DNA of 64,000 nucleotides from an uncultured Myxococcales bacterium. GTDB lineage: Bacteria; Myxococcota; Myxococcia; Myxococcales; Myxococcaceae. Location: NCBI GenBank assembly GCA_937980205.1, contig CALJKW010000055.1, forward strand, positions 558,001 through 622,000. Reading direction: 5' to 3'. Shown here in pieces: positions 34,835-43,824 of this stretch. The position numbers and the translations under genes were made by a program. Numbering within the stretch: the stretch's first letter is position 1; each line of letters begins with the position of its first letter. Below the pieces are notes generated by a model that saw nothing but the letters and a program-made list of their open reading frames with translations, ran no database searches and was not told the DNA's origin.

Positions 34835-36196
34835 TCACCGCCGCAGCACGACGTACTGTGACGACTCGCCGCGCCGGTACTTCACCAGCACCTGCGTGTC
34901 GTGCGTCGAGTCGAGCGCGGCCTTGAGCCCCTTCACGTCGGTCACGCGCTGCTTCTGGACCTCGAGGATGACGTCTCCGCTCTGCAGGCCGGCCATCTCC
35001 GCCGGCCCGCCGGGGATGACCGCGGCCACCAGCAGCCCCACCTCCGAGCCGAGCTGGCGCGCCGCCTCGGGCGACAGCTCGCGCACCACCATGCCGAACG
35101 CGTCGATGCGGCCCGCGCCGACCATGGCGCGCAGCGCGTCGACTCCGGGGCGCTCGATGAGCGTGGCCTCGGTGTCGATCGTCTTCCCGCCGCGCTTGAG
35201 CGTGATCTTCACCGTCGTGCCCGGCGCGAGCAGCGCGATGCGGCGCAGCAGCTGAACGTACGAGACCACCTGCCTGCCGCCGACGGCGACGACGCGGTCT
35301 CCGCTCTGCAGCCCCGCCTGCGCGGCCGGTGAGTCCTTGAAGACGTCGATGACGACGGCCGCCTTGCCGGTGGCGTCGTCGACCTCCTGGATGTTGACGC
35401 CCAGCCAGCCGCGCTCGGCGCGCCCGTTCTCGAGCAGGTTCGGCAACAGATCCTTCACCAGGTTGATGGGCAGCGCGAAGCCGATGCCCTGCGCCTGCGT
35501 CACGATCGCGGTGCAGACGCCGACAACCTCGCCCTTCATGTTGAACAGCGGCCCGCCCGAGTTGCCGGGGTTGATGAGCGCGTTCGTCTGGATGAAGTCG
35601 TCGAACGGGCCGACGCCGATCACGCGCTCGCGGGCCGAGATGATCCCGTGCGTCACCGAGGTGTCGAGGCCGAACGGGTTGCCGATCGCGACGACCCAGT
35701 CGCCGACCTCGAGCTGATCCGAGTCGCCGAGGTACACCGTCGGCAGCGCGATCGCTCCCCCACCCTGCAGGCGCAAGAGCGCGAGGTCGGTCGAGGGATC
35801 GCGGCCCACCAGCGCCGCGTCGAGCTCGCGGCCGTCGGCGAGGCGCACCTGAATCGACTGCGCGCGCTCGATCACGTGGTTGTTCGTGACGACCAGCCCG
35901 TCGGGGCTGATGAGGAAGCCGGAGCCCAGCGAGCGCGCCGACCCGCCGTTGCTGGTCGACAGGTTCACGACGCCCGGCCGCACCGCCTTCACCAGCGGAG
36001 CCAGCGACGTCGGCGGGACGAACTGCTGCAGCTGCGGAGGCCGCTCGCGAAACAGCGCGCTGCCGCCGTCGCTCGAGACCGGCTTCGCCGTCAGCGCAGC
36101 CCGGTGCGCGCGCACCTTCTCGGTCGCCCAGGTGGTGACGTCGCCGGAGCCGGCTGCAGTGAGGACGGTGGCCAGGACGTGCGCTGCGAGGTGCAC
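34835..36196 (-). CDS. HtrA/DegP-family serine protease with two PDZ domains
   Basis: 453 residues from GTG 36196, N-terminal signal-like segment HLAAHVLATVLTAAGSG. The trypsin-like domain has SLGSGFLISPDGLVVTNNHV (His), DPSTDLALLRL (Asp) and NPGNSGGPLFN (Ser): a complete triad. Two PDZ domains follow (GVNIQEV...SPAAQAGLQSGDRVVAVGG; VIPGGPAEMAGLQSGDVILEV). Known role: periplasmic protein quality control under envelope stress. The gene follows grpE by 54 bases on the same strand, which groups two stress proteins in one probable operon. A second HtrA relative lies at 44774. Confidence 0.94.
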   Translation of the reverse strand: MHLAAHVLATVLTAAGSGDVTTWATEKVRAHRAALTAKPVSSDGGSALFRERPPQLQQFVPPTSLAPLVKAVRPGVVNLSTSNGGSARSLGSGFLISPDGLVVTNNHVIERAQSIQVRLADGRELDAALVGRDPSTDLALLRLQGGGAIALPTVYLGDSDQLEVGDWVVAIGNPFGLDTSVTHGIISARERVIGVGPFDDFIQTNALINPGNSGGPLFNMKGEVVGVCTAIVTQAQGIGFALPINLVKDLLPNLLENGRAERGWLGVNIQEVDDATGKAAVVIDVFKDSPAAQAGLQSGDRVVAVGGRQVVSYVQLLRRIALLAPGTTVKITLKRGGKTIDTEATLIERPGVDALRAMVGAGRIDAFGMVVRELSPEAARQLGSEVGLLVAAVIPGGPAEMAGLQSGDVILEVQKQRVTDVKGLKAALDSTHDTQVLVKYRRGESSQYVVLRR

Positions 36197-36250
36197 GTCG
36201 AGCCTTGTAGCAGCTCCCGCTCAGGAAGCGCGCCCGAGCCGAAAAGGCTG

Positions 36251-36766
36251 TTACGCGTGCACCGGCTGCATGTACCGCGCGACGCGCACGCGCGCGGGAC
36301 GCACGACGCGGTCCTTGAGCCGGTAGCCGGCGCGCAGCTCGGCCGTCACCTGGTTGTCCTTCGCCGGCTCGAGCGTCACTTCCATGTCGACGGCCTCGGC
36401 CACGTTCGGGTCGAACGCCTGCCCAATCAGCGGGACGCGCTCGAGGCCGAGGGCTTCGGCCTTCTTGATGAGCCCGTCGCGCACCTGGCGAACGCCTTGG
36501 GCGAACGGCGAGTCGTCGGCGCTGCCCAGCGCGAGGTCGAGATCGTCGATCGCCTCGAGCAGCGACTCGGCGACCTTCGCGCGCTCGAGGTCGAGCGTCT
36601 TCTCGCGCTCCCGCTGCAGCCGTTTCTTGAAATCTTCGCGATCGCGCTCGAGGGCCTGGTACGCGCGCGCAAGCTCGTCAATCCGCTTGCGTGCGGCTTC
36701 CAGCTCGGCGGTCCCAGCCCCGCTGGAACCTGCATCCAGATCAACCGGTGCTCCCTCATCGCTCAT
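36251..36766 (-). CDS. grpE: Nucleotide exchange factor GrpE
   Basis: 171 residues from ATG 36766. An acidic N-terminus and a long helix (ARKRIDELARAYQALERDRE DFKKRL) lead to the beta domain with LIKKAEALGLERVP, FDPNVAEAVD and ELRAGYRLKDRVVRPARVRV, close to the GrpE signature. Known role: releases ADP from DnaK. No dnaK or dnaJ is next to it, so it stands apart from the chaperone operon or is a second copy. It lies 54 bases upstream of htrA on the same strand. Confidence 0.92.
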   Translation of the reverse strand: MSDEGAPVDLDAGSSGAGTAELEAARKRIDELARAYQALERDREDFKKRLQREREKTLDLERAKVAESLLEAIDDLDLALGSADDSPFAQGVRQVRDGLIKKAEALGLERVPLIGQAFDPNVAEAVDMEVTLEPAKDNQVTAELRAGYRLKDRVVRPARVRVARYMQPVHA

Positions 36767-36799
36767 CGCTCGTCCAAGGTAAGGCGGGAGCAGGGGCTG

Positions 36800-37429
36800 T
36801 CAACCGCCCCAGATGGCCTTCCAGGCGGCGTCGACGCCCGCCGGCAGCTTCTCCAGCGTCACGAAGGAATACGGGGTGCGGCCTTTTTGCCCATGCCCCT
36901 TGCGCGCGAGCAAACGCGCCACGGGGATGTCGCCGTTCTGCCCGCGGCCGCAGCCGAGCGGCATGCACTTCCACGAGAGCGCGAGCCGGTACAGCGCTCC
37001 GGGGGAATACGGGCGCACGTGGGTGGGGTCGTCCCAGAAGCTCGTGAACGAGTGCTTCTCGGGATCATCGTCGCCGCGCCCCAGCGCCGAGAGCTCGCTG
37101 GGCGTCTCGATCCAGATGAGGCCCTCGGGGGCCGCGATGCGCGCGAGCTCTCCGAAGAAGGTGATGGGATCTTTGAGGTGCTCGAGCACGTGGCTCGCGA
37201 CGACGAGATCGGCGCAGTCGTCGGCGATGGTGAGCTGCTCGTCGCGCATCGTCGAGAAGCGCGCGCCCTCGGGGCGGCCGGGAGGCTCGGCGCGATCGAG
37301 CCCGGTCAGCGTGTGGCCTCCCTTCGCGCAGGCGTCGGCGAGCTTCCAGCCCCAGCAGCCGACGTCCGTGATGCGGGAGCCCTTCGGCAGCGACGCGATG
37401 ACACGATCCACTTCGGGCGCGTTCGTCAT
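36800..37429 (-). CDS. Class I SAM-dependent methyltransferase
   Basis: 209 residues from ATG 37429. A modified motif I (ITDVGCWGWKLADAC) is followed by LTGLDRAEP, an acidic SAM-contact residue region, then the motif DDCADLVVASHVLEHL, characteristic of type-11 methyltransferases, and IAAPEGLIWIETPS. The region GRGDDDPEKHSFTSFWDD is typical of sugar- or lipid-directed enzymes, but the substrate cannot be assigned. It ends 33 bases before grpE on the same strand and may be the first gene of that operon. Divergent from yhhQ, 40 bases apart. Confidence 0.88.
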   Translation of the reverse strand: MTNAPEVDRVIASLPKGSRITDVGCWGWKLADACAKGGHTLTGLDRAEPPGRPEGARFSTMRDEQLTIADDCADLVVASHVLEHLKDPITFFGELARIAAPEGLIWIETPSELSALGRGDDDPEKHSFTSFWDDPTHVRPYSPGALYRLALSWKCMPLGCGRGQNGDIPVARLLARKGHGQKGRTPYSFVTLEKLPAGVDAAWKAIWGG

Positions 37430-37469
37430 TCACGCCATCCTTAACCCGAAGTAATAGCCGACGCTGCGA

Positions 37470-38171
37470 ATGAGCACTGCGCCGCTCGACGAGCCGTTGC
37501 CGCTCAGACAGAAGGTCTACCTGTACCTGTCGGGCGTGTTCATCACGGCGCTGCTGATCGGCGACACCATCGGCTCGAAGCTGTTCGTGCTCGACCTGCC
37601 CGTCATCGGCCAGGCGACGTTTTCGGTCGGAGCCATGTGGTTCCCGATCACCTTCGTGCTCACCGACGTCATCAACGAGTTCTACGGAAAGCGCGGCGCG
37701 CGGACGATCACCTTCGCGGCCTTCTGGATGGCGCTGTTCGCGTTCTGCGTGATCTGGATCGCCCGGCAGATTCCGGCCGCGTCGTTCTCTCCGATCCCGC
37801 AGGACATGTTCGACCAGGTCTTCGGCGGAGCGAACCGCATCTTCTTCGCCTCCATGGTCGCGTACCTGATCGGCCAGCTGCTCGACATCAGCCTCTTCCA
37901 CTTCATCAAGCAGGCGACCGGGCAGCGGTTCATCTGGCTCAGGTCCACCGGCTCGACCGCGGCGTCCCAGCTCATCGACTCGGTCGTCGTCGTCGGAATC
38001 GCGTTCTGGGGCGTCTTCCCGCTCGACGCGCTGCTCAAGATGATGGGCGTCGGGTACCTGATGAAGCTGCTCGTGGCCGTGGCGCTCACGCCGGTCATCT
38101 ACGCGCTGCACGCCCTCTTGCATCGCAAGCTCGGGATGGCCGAAGCGCCGGTTGCACAATCGACGCGTTGA
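37470..38171 (+). CDS. Queuosine-precursor transporter family (YhhQ/VUT) membrane protein
   Basis: 233 residues from ATG 37470, with about six membrane helices (VYLYLSGVFITALLIGDTIG; FSVGAMWFPITFVLTDVINE; ITFAAFWMALFAFCVIWI; FFASMVAYLIGQLLDISLF; LIDSVVVVGIAFWGVFP; LLVAVALTPVIYALHALL). The signature TDVINEFYGKRGAR is typical of the YhhQ/VUT family, whose Escherichia coli member imports 7-cyano-7-deazaguanine (preQ0) for tRNA queuosine. No queuosine biosynthesis gene is nearby. The repeat copy B begins at the last base of its stop codon. Confidence 0.92.
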   Translation: MSTAPLDEPLPLRQKVYLYLSGVFITALLIGDTIGSKLFVLDLPVIGQATFSVGAMWFPITFVLTDVINEFYGKRGARTITFAAFWMALFAFCVIWIARQIPAASFSPIPQDMFDQVFGGANRIFFASMVAYLIGQLLDISLFHFIKQATGQRFIWLRSTGSTAASQLIDSVVVVGIAFWGVFPLDALLKMMGVGYLMKLLVAVALTPVIYALHALLHRKLGMAEAPVAQSTR

Positions 38172-38234
38172 AGCCGACGCGTGGACCGCTTCGACTCCGC
38201 GCTGCGCGCTCCGCTCAGCGTGAACGGAGGAGCT
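38171..38234. repeat. Dispersed 3'-end repeat, copy B
   Basis: Starts with the same 14 bases AAGCCGACGCGTGG as copy A (34746) and continues CCGCTTCG, GCTCAGCGTGAAC and GGAGGAGCT. It occupies the whole gap between the convergent yhhQ and folC stops, so it probably serves as a bidirectional terminator. Confidence 0.6.
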
Positions 38235-39501
38235 ACGAAATGAGGCTCGCCCTCAGCTGCCCCACCAGAAACAACGATCCGCAGCCGACCACGAGCGCAT
38301 CGTCGGGCGCCGCCTTCCGCGCGGCCGCCAGCGCCTCGGGCGCGGAGGCCGCGAGCTGCACCGGCCCCTCGAAGAGCTTCTTCACGTCCTCGACGTACGC
38401 GCTGGGCTCGAGCGTGCGCGGGCTGCGCACCGGAGTCAGGTACACGGCCGCGCACTTCGGCAGCAGCGTCTTCAGCATCGGGCGCCAGTCCTTGTCGGCG
38501 AGGACTCCGAAGACGAGGTGCACCTTGCGTCCCGGATAGACCGCGTCGAGCGCCTTCACGAGCGTCTCGGCGCCGTTGGGGTTGTGGGCGCCGTCGAGGA
38601 CGACGCGGGGGTTGCCGGGGAACTCCTCGAGGCGGCCGGGCCACTCGGTGCCGGCGAGGCCGTCGCGCGCGTTCTCGCGGGAGATCGCGAGCCCCCGGTC
38701 TTCGAGCAGCTCGAGGCACGCGAGCGCCATCGCCGCGTTCTGCACCTGGTGCGGCCCGCGCAGCCCCGGCCACAGGCCCGGCACCCGCGTGCGCATGCCG
38801 CGGTACGTCCACTTGCCGGCGGCCTCGGGCTCGAAGTCGAAGTCGCGGCCGAGCAGGTACAGCTTCGCGCCCTTCTCGCGCGCGGCGGCGTCGATGACCT
38901 CGAGCGCCTCGGGCTGCTGCTGGCCGACCACGACGGGCACCGCAGGCTTGATGATGCCGGCCTTCTCGGCGGCGATCGCGGGCAGCGTGAAGCCCAGGTA
39001 CTCCATGTGATCGAACGCGATGGGGGTGATCGCGCTGACGACCGAGCGCGCGCAGGTCGTCGCGTCGAGGCGGCCGCCCATGCCGGTCTCGAGCACCGCG
39101 ACGTCGACGCGCTCGTCGGCGAAGTGCTGCAGCGCCGCGACGGTGCCGAACTCGAAGTACGTGAGGTCGAGCTCCTTCGGGACGGCGGCGCGGACCTTCT
39201 CGATGACCTCGGCGAGGGCTCCGTCGCGAATGGCTTCACCGCTCACCTGAATGCGCTCGTTGACGCGGTTGAGGTGCGGCGAGGTGTAGAGGCCGACGCG
39301 GTAGCCCTGCGCGCGCAGGCACGAGGCGGCGAAGGCGCAGGTCGAGCCCTTGCCGTTGGTGCCGGCGACATGCACCGCGGGGAAGTGCGTCTCGGGGTTC
39401 TTGAGCGCCTTGAGCGCCTCGAGGACGCGGTCGAGGCCGAGGCGAATCGTCGAGGGCTGCAGGCCCTCGAGGTACTTCAGCGACTCGCTGGCCGCGGTCA
39501 C
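38233..39501 (-). CDS. folC: Folylpolyglutamate synthase / dihydrofolate synthase
   Basis: 422 residues from GTG 39501, whose GTGA overlaps the accD stop. The Mur-ligase fold has HVAGTNGKGSTCAFAASCL (P-loop), YTSPHLNRVNERIQV, LTYFEFGTVAALQHF, LETGMGGRLDAT, the family lysine region and VLDGAHNPNGAETLV. Known role: adds glutamate to (dihydro)folate. The accD-folC order is conserved in many proteobacteria, which supports both calls. It ends at 38233 against the convergent yhhQ. Confidence 0.95.
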   Translation of the reverse strand: MTAASESLKYLEGLQPSTIRLGLDRVLEALKALKNPETHFPAVHVAGTNGKGSTCAFAASCLRAQGYRVGLYTSPHLNRVNERIQVSGEAIRDGALAEVIEKVRAAVPKELDLTYFEFGTVAALQHFADERVDVAVLETGMGGRLDATTCARSVVSAITPIAFDHMEYLGFTLPAIAAEKAGIIKPAVPVVVGQQQPEALEVIDAAAREKGAKLYLLGRDFDFEPEAAGKWTYRGMRTRVPGLWPGLRGPHQVQNAAMALACLELLEDRGLAISRENARDGLAGTEWPGRLEEFPGNPRVVLDGAHNPNGAETLVKALDAVYPGRKVHLVFGVLADKDWRPMLKTLLPKCAAVYLTPVRSPRTLEPSAYVEDVKKLFEGPVQLAASAPEALAAARKAAPDDALVVGCGSLFLVGQLRASLIS

Positions 39502-40355
39502 GACATCAGGCCGATGAGCTGGGCGAGCTTCGGCTTCAGGTCTTTGCGCTGGACGATGGCGTCGATCATCCCGTGCTCGAGCAGGAACTCGGAGCGCTGG
39601 AAGCCCTCGGGCAGCTTCTGGCGGATCGTCTGCTCGATCACGCGCGGGCCGGCGAAGCCGATGAGGGCCTTGGGCTCGGCGAGGATGATGTCTCCGAGCC
39701 AGGCGAACGAGGCCGCGACGCCGCCGGTGGTCGGGTGCAGCATCACCGAGATGTACGGCTTCTTCACCGCGCGGAAGCGGGAGATCGCCGCCGACGTCTT
39801 CGCCATCTGCATCAGCGAGAAGATGCCTTCCTGCATGCGGGCGCCGCCGCTGGCGTGGAAGAGGATCGCGGGGCACTTCAGGTCGAACGCGCGCTCGAAG
39901 ACCCGGGTCACCTTCTCGCCGACCACGCTGCCCATCGAGCCGCCCATGAACTCGAAGATGAAGCAGCCGATGGAGACGGTCTGGCCGTCGAGCTTGCCGA
40001 CGCCCGAGACGAACGCGTCGTTCTCGCCGAGCGCCTTCTTCGTCGACTTGATGCGGTCGCGGTACTTCTTCGAGTCGGAGAAGCTCAACGGGTCTTGCGG
40101 CTCGAGCGCGGTGTCGAGCTCTTCGAAGGTCCCCACGTCGAGCAGCGCGTTGATGCGGGCGCGGGCCGGCAGCGCCATGTGGTGGCTGCACGCCGGGCAC
40201 ACGTTGAGCAGCTTCTCGAGATCGGCGCGGTAGAGAATCTCTCCGCACTCGTCGCACTTGACCCAGAGGCCCTCCATGCGAGAGCCGCGGTCGATGTCGG
40301 CTTCGTTCGGGTCGGTCTGGAGGATCTTCGGCTTCTTGGAGAACCAGGCGGCCAT
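39498..40355 (-). CDS. accD: Acetyl-CoA carboxylase carboxyltransferase subunit beta
   Basis: 285 residues from ATG 40355. The N-terminal zinc ribbon (CDECGEILYRADLEKLLNVC, CPAC) is followed by the crotonase-fold transferase with VSIGCFIFEFMGGSMGSVVGE, FHASGGARMQEG, HPTTGGVAASFAWLGDIILAE and GFAGPRVIEQTI. Role: transfers the carboxyl group from biotin to acetyl-CoA, the committed step of fatty-acid synthesis. AccA is not next door. Translationally coupled to folC (GTGA). Length and motifs are normal. Confidence 0.97.
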   Translation of the reverse strand: MAAWFSKKPKILQTDPNEADIDRGSRMEGLWVKCDECGEILYRADLEKLLNVCPACSHHMALPARARINALLDVGTFEELDTALEPQDPLSFSDSKKYRDRIKSTKKALGENDAFVSGVGKLDGQTVSIGCFIFEFMGGSMGSVVGEKVTRVFERAFDLKCPAILFHASGGARMQEGIFSLMQMAKTSAAISRFRAVKKPYISVMLHPTTGGVAASFAWLGDIILAEPKALIGFAGPRVIEQTIRQKLPEGFQRSEFLLEHGMIDAIVQRKDLKPKLAQLIGLMS

Positions 40356-40377
40356 TGCGGCCGGTGAGGTAGCAGCT

Positions 40378-41763
40378 TCACCGGGGGTTGGCGAGCGCTT
40401 CGACCTCGGCGCGCGCCTTGGGGATCGCGGCCGTCAGCACCTCGGCGCCCGAGGCCGTGCAGTGAATGTCGTCCTCGATGCGGATGCCGCCGAAGCCGCG
40501 GCCGCCGTTCAGCTCGAGGAACTTCTCCGCGCGCGCCCAGTCGACCTGGTCCTTGAACTGCGCCCGCAGCGCCTGCGAGCGGATGATCTGCGGCACGAAG
40601 TAGATGCCGGGCTCGATGGTGAACGTCATGCCGGCCTGCAGATCCATGTCCATGCGCAGGTACTTCGTGCCGAACTGCGGCGAGCGCGTGCGGCCGTTCG
40701 GGTAGAGGATGCGATCTCCGAACGCCTCGAGGTCGTGGACGTCGAGGCCGAGCTGGTGGCCGACGCCGTGCGGGAAGAAGACGGCGTGGGCGCCGGACTC
40801 GACGAGCGCTTCGGGGCTTCCGCGCAACAGGCCCATCGCGACGAGCCCTTCCGCGAGCACCCGCGACGCGAGCAGGTGCACGTCGCGGTACCGGGCTCCG
40901 GGCTTCACCGCGCCGATGGCGGCGAGGTTCGAGCGCAGCACCGTCTCGTAGACGTCGCGGCCCTCCGGCGTGAACGGGCCGCCGACCGGCCAGCAGCGCG
41001 TGACGTCGCTGCAGTAGCCGCTGGGGGCCTCGCAGCCTCCGTCGAGCAGCACGATGTCGCCGGGCTGAACGAGGTTCGGGTGCCCGCGGCTGTGCAGCAC
41101 CTCGCCGCGCACGGTGAGGATGGTGCCGTACGCGGGCACGCAGCCGACGCAGGCGAAGATGCCTTCGACGATGCCGGTGATCTCCTGCTCGGGGGTGCCG
41201 GGCAGGCTGCACTTCATCGCCTCGACGTGCGCGGCGGTGGTGATGCGCGCGGTCTCGCGCATGGCGTCGAGCTCGCTCGCGTCCTTGATGAGCCGCAGGC
41301 TGGCGATGGCGTCGATGACGTCGGCGGGCCCGATGCGCGAGGGGTCGTCGAAGTCGAGGTCGGCGCCGGTGAGGGCGCGCGCGCGGCGCGTGGTGCGGGA
41401 ATCGGCGACCGCCAGCGTGTCCGGCGGCCGGGCCTTCAAGTCGTCCTCGAGCCCCTCGATGCGGCGGACCTCGTCGACGCCGTGCCGCTGCTTCTCGTCG
41501 TCGAAGCTCGGCAGCGCGCCGTCCCAGATGGCCCCGTCGAGCGTGCGCTCGGGCAGGTAGAGCGTGACGCGGCCGCTCGCCGGGTCGAACAGCGCCGCGC
41601 TGTCGGCCTCGGGGCTGTCGAAGAAGTAGAGGAAACACGAGTCGGCGCGGAACGGGTAGTGGTTCGCCGGGTAGTTGCGGGAGATGTGGCCGCCGCTGAA
41701 CAGGAGCAGCGGGCGCTTCAGCTTCGACAGCAGTCGCTTGCGGCGATCGGCGAACGGGGCCAT
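40378..41763 (-). CDS. pepP: Xaa-Pro aminopeptidase (M24B metallopeptidase)
   Basis: 461 residues from ATG 41763. The N-terminal creatinase-like domain (FADRRKRLLSKLKRP, HYPFRADSCFLYF) precedes the pita-bread catalytic domain with metal ligands in VLLDGGCE and YCSDVTR (two Asp), HGVGHQLGLDVHD (His), TIEPGIYF (Glu) and GIRIEDD (Glu). This is the complete five-ligand set for two metal ions. Role: removes N-terminal residues preceding proline. It ends 22 bases before accD and may be cotranscribed. Confidence 0.95.
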   Translation of the reverse strand: MAPFADRRKRLLSKLKRPLLLFSGGHISRNYPANHYPFRADSCFLYFFDSPEADSAALFDPASGRVTLYLPERTLDGAIWDGALPSFDDEKQRHGVDEVRRIEGLEDDLKARPPDTLAVADSRTTRRARALTGADLDFDDPSRIGPADVIDAIASLRLIKDASELDAMRETARITTAAHVEAMKCSLPGTPEQEITGIVEGIFACVGCVPAYGTILTVRGEVLHSRGHPNLVQPGDIVLLDGGCEAPSGYCSDVTRCWPVGGPFTPEGRDVYETVLRSNLAAIGAVKPGARYRDVHLLASRVLAEGLVAMGLLRGSPEALVESGAHAVFFPHGVGHQLGLDVHDLEAFGDRILYPNGRTRSPQFGTKYLRMDMDLQAGMTFTIEPGIYFVPQIIRSQALRAQFKDQVDWARAEKFLELNGGRGFGGIRIEDDIHCTASGAEVLTAAIPKARAEVEALANPR

Positions 41764-41865
41764 GCCCCTGTCTTTACCGCCGTTGGGCCGGTGCCCGCTC
41801 GGAGATTGGCTCGACGAAGTACACCTGCATGCGCGGGCCGAGCGCCGTGCTAAGCGGCGGCCCGC

Positions 41866-42813
41866 ATGCGCGCGCTCGTCATCAAGACGTTCGACGGTCC
41901 TGAAGGCCTCGCCCTCGAAGAAGTGCCCGAGCCGGCGCCGAAGAAGGGTGAGCTGCTCGTCGACGTGAAGGCCGTCGGCATCAACCGCGCCGACCTGTTG
42001 CAGACGCTCGGCCTGTACCCTCCTCCGGCGGGCCACGCGCCCGAGCGGCCCGGGCTCGAGTACATGGGCGTGGTCGCGAAGGCGGCCAGCGGGTTCAAGA
42101 AGGGCGACCGCGTGATGGGGCTCGTCCCGGGCGGCGCGTTCTCCGAGAAGCTCTGCGTCAGCCCGAGGCACGTGCTGCGCGTGCCGAAGGAGGTCAGCGA
42201 CACCGACGCCGCGGCGCTCGTCGAGGCGTTCACGACCGCGTGGGACGCCGTCTGGCTGCAGGCCGGCGCCAAGAAGGGCCAGCGCCTGCTGATCCACGCC
42301 GTCGGCTCGGGCGTCGGCACCGCGGCGGTGCAGCTCGCGAAGGTGCTCGGGCTCACCAGCGTCGGCACCTCGCGCACTGCAGCCAAGCTCGAGAAGGCGG
42401 CGCCGGACGTGCCGGTGCTCGTCGGCGACCCGCCGGCGTTCGCCGACAAGACCGGCCCCTGCGACGTCTGCCTCGATCTCGTCGGGGGCCCCTACTTCGC
42501 CGAGACCGTCGAGGCCATGGCCCCGCGCGGCACCATCATGGTCGTCGGAGTCACCGGCGGCCCCACCGCCGAAGTTCCGCTGCGGGCGGTGCTCGGCAAG
42601 CGGCTGCGCGTCATCGGCACGACGCTGCGCTCGCGCGACGACAAAGAGCGCGCCGCGCTGACCGCGCGCTTCGCCAGAGAGCTCGTGCCGCTGTTCAAGA
42701 AGCGAAAGCTGAAGGCCGTCGTCAGCGACGTGAGGCCGATGACGGAGGCAGTGAAGGCGTTCGAGGCGATGGCCGCGAACGAGACGTATGGAAAGACGGT
42801 GCTGACATGGTGA
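41866..42813 (+). CDS. NAD(P)H quinone oxidoreductase, PIG3/QOR-type medium-chain dehydrogenase
   Basis: 315 residues from ATG 41866. LALEEVPEPAPKKGELLVDV and VGINRADLLQTLGLYPPPAG are the conserved N-terminal motifs of the PIG3 subgroup. The Rossmann part has LLIHAVGSGVGTAAVQLAK. The usual zinc ligands of alcohol dehydrogenases are absent, as in quinone oxidoreductases. Known role: reduces quinones with NADPH. Its stop overlaps the start of the following arginase-family gene by 4-7 bases, so the two are translated from one message. Confidence 0.93.
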   Translation: MRALVIKTFDGPEGLALEEVPEPAPKKGELLVDVKAVGINRADLLQTLGLYPPPAGHAPERPGLEYMGVVAKAASGFKKGDRVMGLVPGGAFSEKLCVSPRHVLRVPKEVSDTDAAALVEAFTTAWDAVWLQAGAKKGQRLLIHAVGSGVGTAAVQLAKVLGLTSVGTSRTAAKLEKAAPDVPVLVGDPPAFADKTGPCDVCLDLVGGPYFAETVEAMAPRGTIMVVGVTGGPTAEVPLRAVLGKRLRVIGTTLRSRDDKERAALTARFARELVPLFKKRKLKAVVSDVRPMTEAVKAFEAMAANETYGKTVLTW

Positions 42814-43820
42814 TGAAGGGCTTCGATCCGAACGCGGCGGCGGCCCCCGACTCGGGGATCTTCGGCTTGAGCGTGGAGCCGGAAGACGCGGCGGTGGTGC
42901 TCATCCCCGTCCCCTTCGAGGCGACGACGAGCTACGGCGGAGGCACCTCGGACGGGCCGAAGACCGTCCTCGAGGCGAGCAAGCAGGTCGACCTGTTCGA
43001 TCTCGACTGCGGCCGCTTCTACGAGGCCGGCATCTCGATGCTCGCGGAGGAGGAAGAGGTCCGCTCGTGGAACGACGAGGCGAAGCAGCTCGCCGCTCCG
43101 ATCATCGAGGCCGGCGGCGCGGGAGACCCGTCCGCGGTCAACGCGCTCTGCGAGAAGATGAACACGTGGGTCTACGAGCTGAGCAAGGCGTGGAACGCGC
43201 GCGGCAAGCTGGTGGGAGTCGTCGGCGGCGATCACTCGACGCCGTTCGGCAACATCAAGGCGTGCGCCGAGAAGCACCCGGGCCTCGGCGTGCTGCACCT
43301 CGACGCGCACGCGGACCTGCGCGACGCCTACGAGGGCTTCACGTGGAGCCACGCGTCGATCATGTTCAACGTGCTCCAGCACGTGCCGCAGGTCGGCAAG
43401 CTGGTGCAGGTGGGCATCCGCGACTTCTCGGAGAGCGAGCACGCGGTCATCACCGGCTCGAAGGGCCGCTGCGTGACGTTCTTCGACGCGTCACTGGCGC
43501 GCGCGCGCGACGCCGGCGAGACGTGGCGCGAGCAGGTCGACCGCATCGTGAAGGAGCTGCCGCAGAAGGTGTACCTCTCGTGGGACATCGACGGCTTGGA
43601 GCCGACGCTGTGCCCGCACACGGGGACTCCGGTGCCGGGAGGCCTGACGTTCAACCAGGCGATCTCGCTGCTCGACGGAGTGGTGCGCGCGGGCAAGCAG
43701 ATCGTCGGCCTCGATCTCAACGAGGTCGCCCCCGGCCCCGACGGCGACGAGTGGGACGGCAACGTCGGCGCGCGGCTGCTCTACAAGATGATCGGCTTCG
43801 CCCTGAAGTCGCGAGGCTGA
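42807..43820 (+). CDS. Arginase/agmatinase/formiminoglutamase-family ureohydrolase
   Basis: 337 residues from ATG 42807; GTG 42810 and ATG 42813 are alternatives, all overlapping the previous stop. All Mn-binding motifs are present: VGVVGGDHSTPFGN (His), LHLDAHADLRDAY (Asp, His, Asp) and YLSWDIDGLEPTLCP (two Asp). The usual DP after the last motif is EP. Known family role: hydrolysis of guanidino compounds (arginine, agmatine, guanidinobutyrate) to release urea. Substrate uncertain; the linkage to a quinone oxidoreductase gives no clear clue. Confidence 0.93.
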   Translation: MVMKGFDPNAAAAPDSGIFGLSVEPEDAAVVLIPVPFEATTSYGGGTSDGPKTVLEASKQVDLFDLDCGRFYEAGISMLAEEEEVRSWNDEAKQLAAPIIEAGGAGDPSAVNALCEKMNTWVYELSKAWNARGKLVGVVGGDHSTPFGNIKACAEKHPGLGVLHLDAHADLRDAYEGFTWSHASIMFNVLQHVPQVGKLVQVGIRDFSESEHAVITGSKGRCVTFFDASLARARDAGETWREQVDRIVKELPQKVYLSWDIDGLEPTLCPHTGTPVPGGLTFNQAISLLDGVVRAGKQIVGLDLNEVAPGPDGDEWDGNVGARLLYKMIGFALKSRG

Positions 43821-43824
43821 AGAA

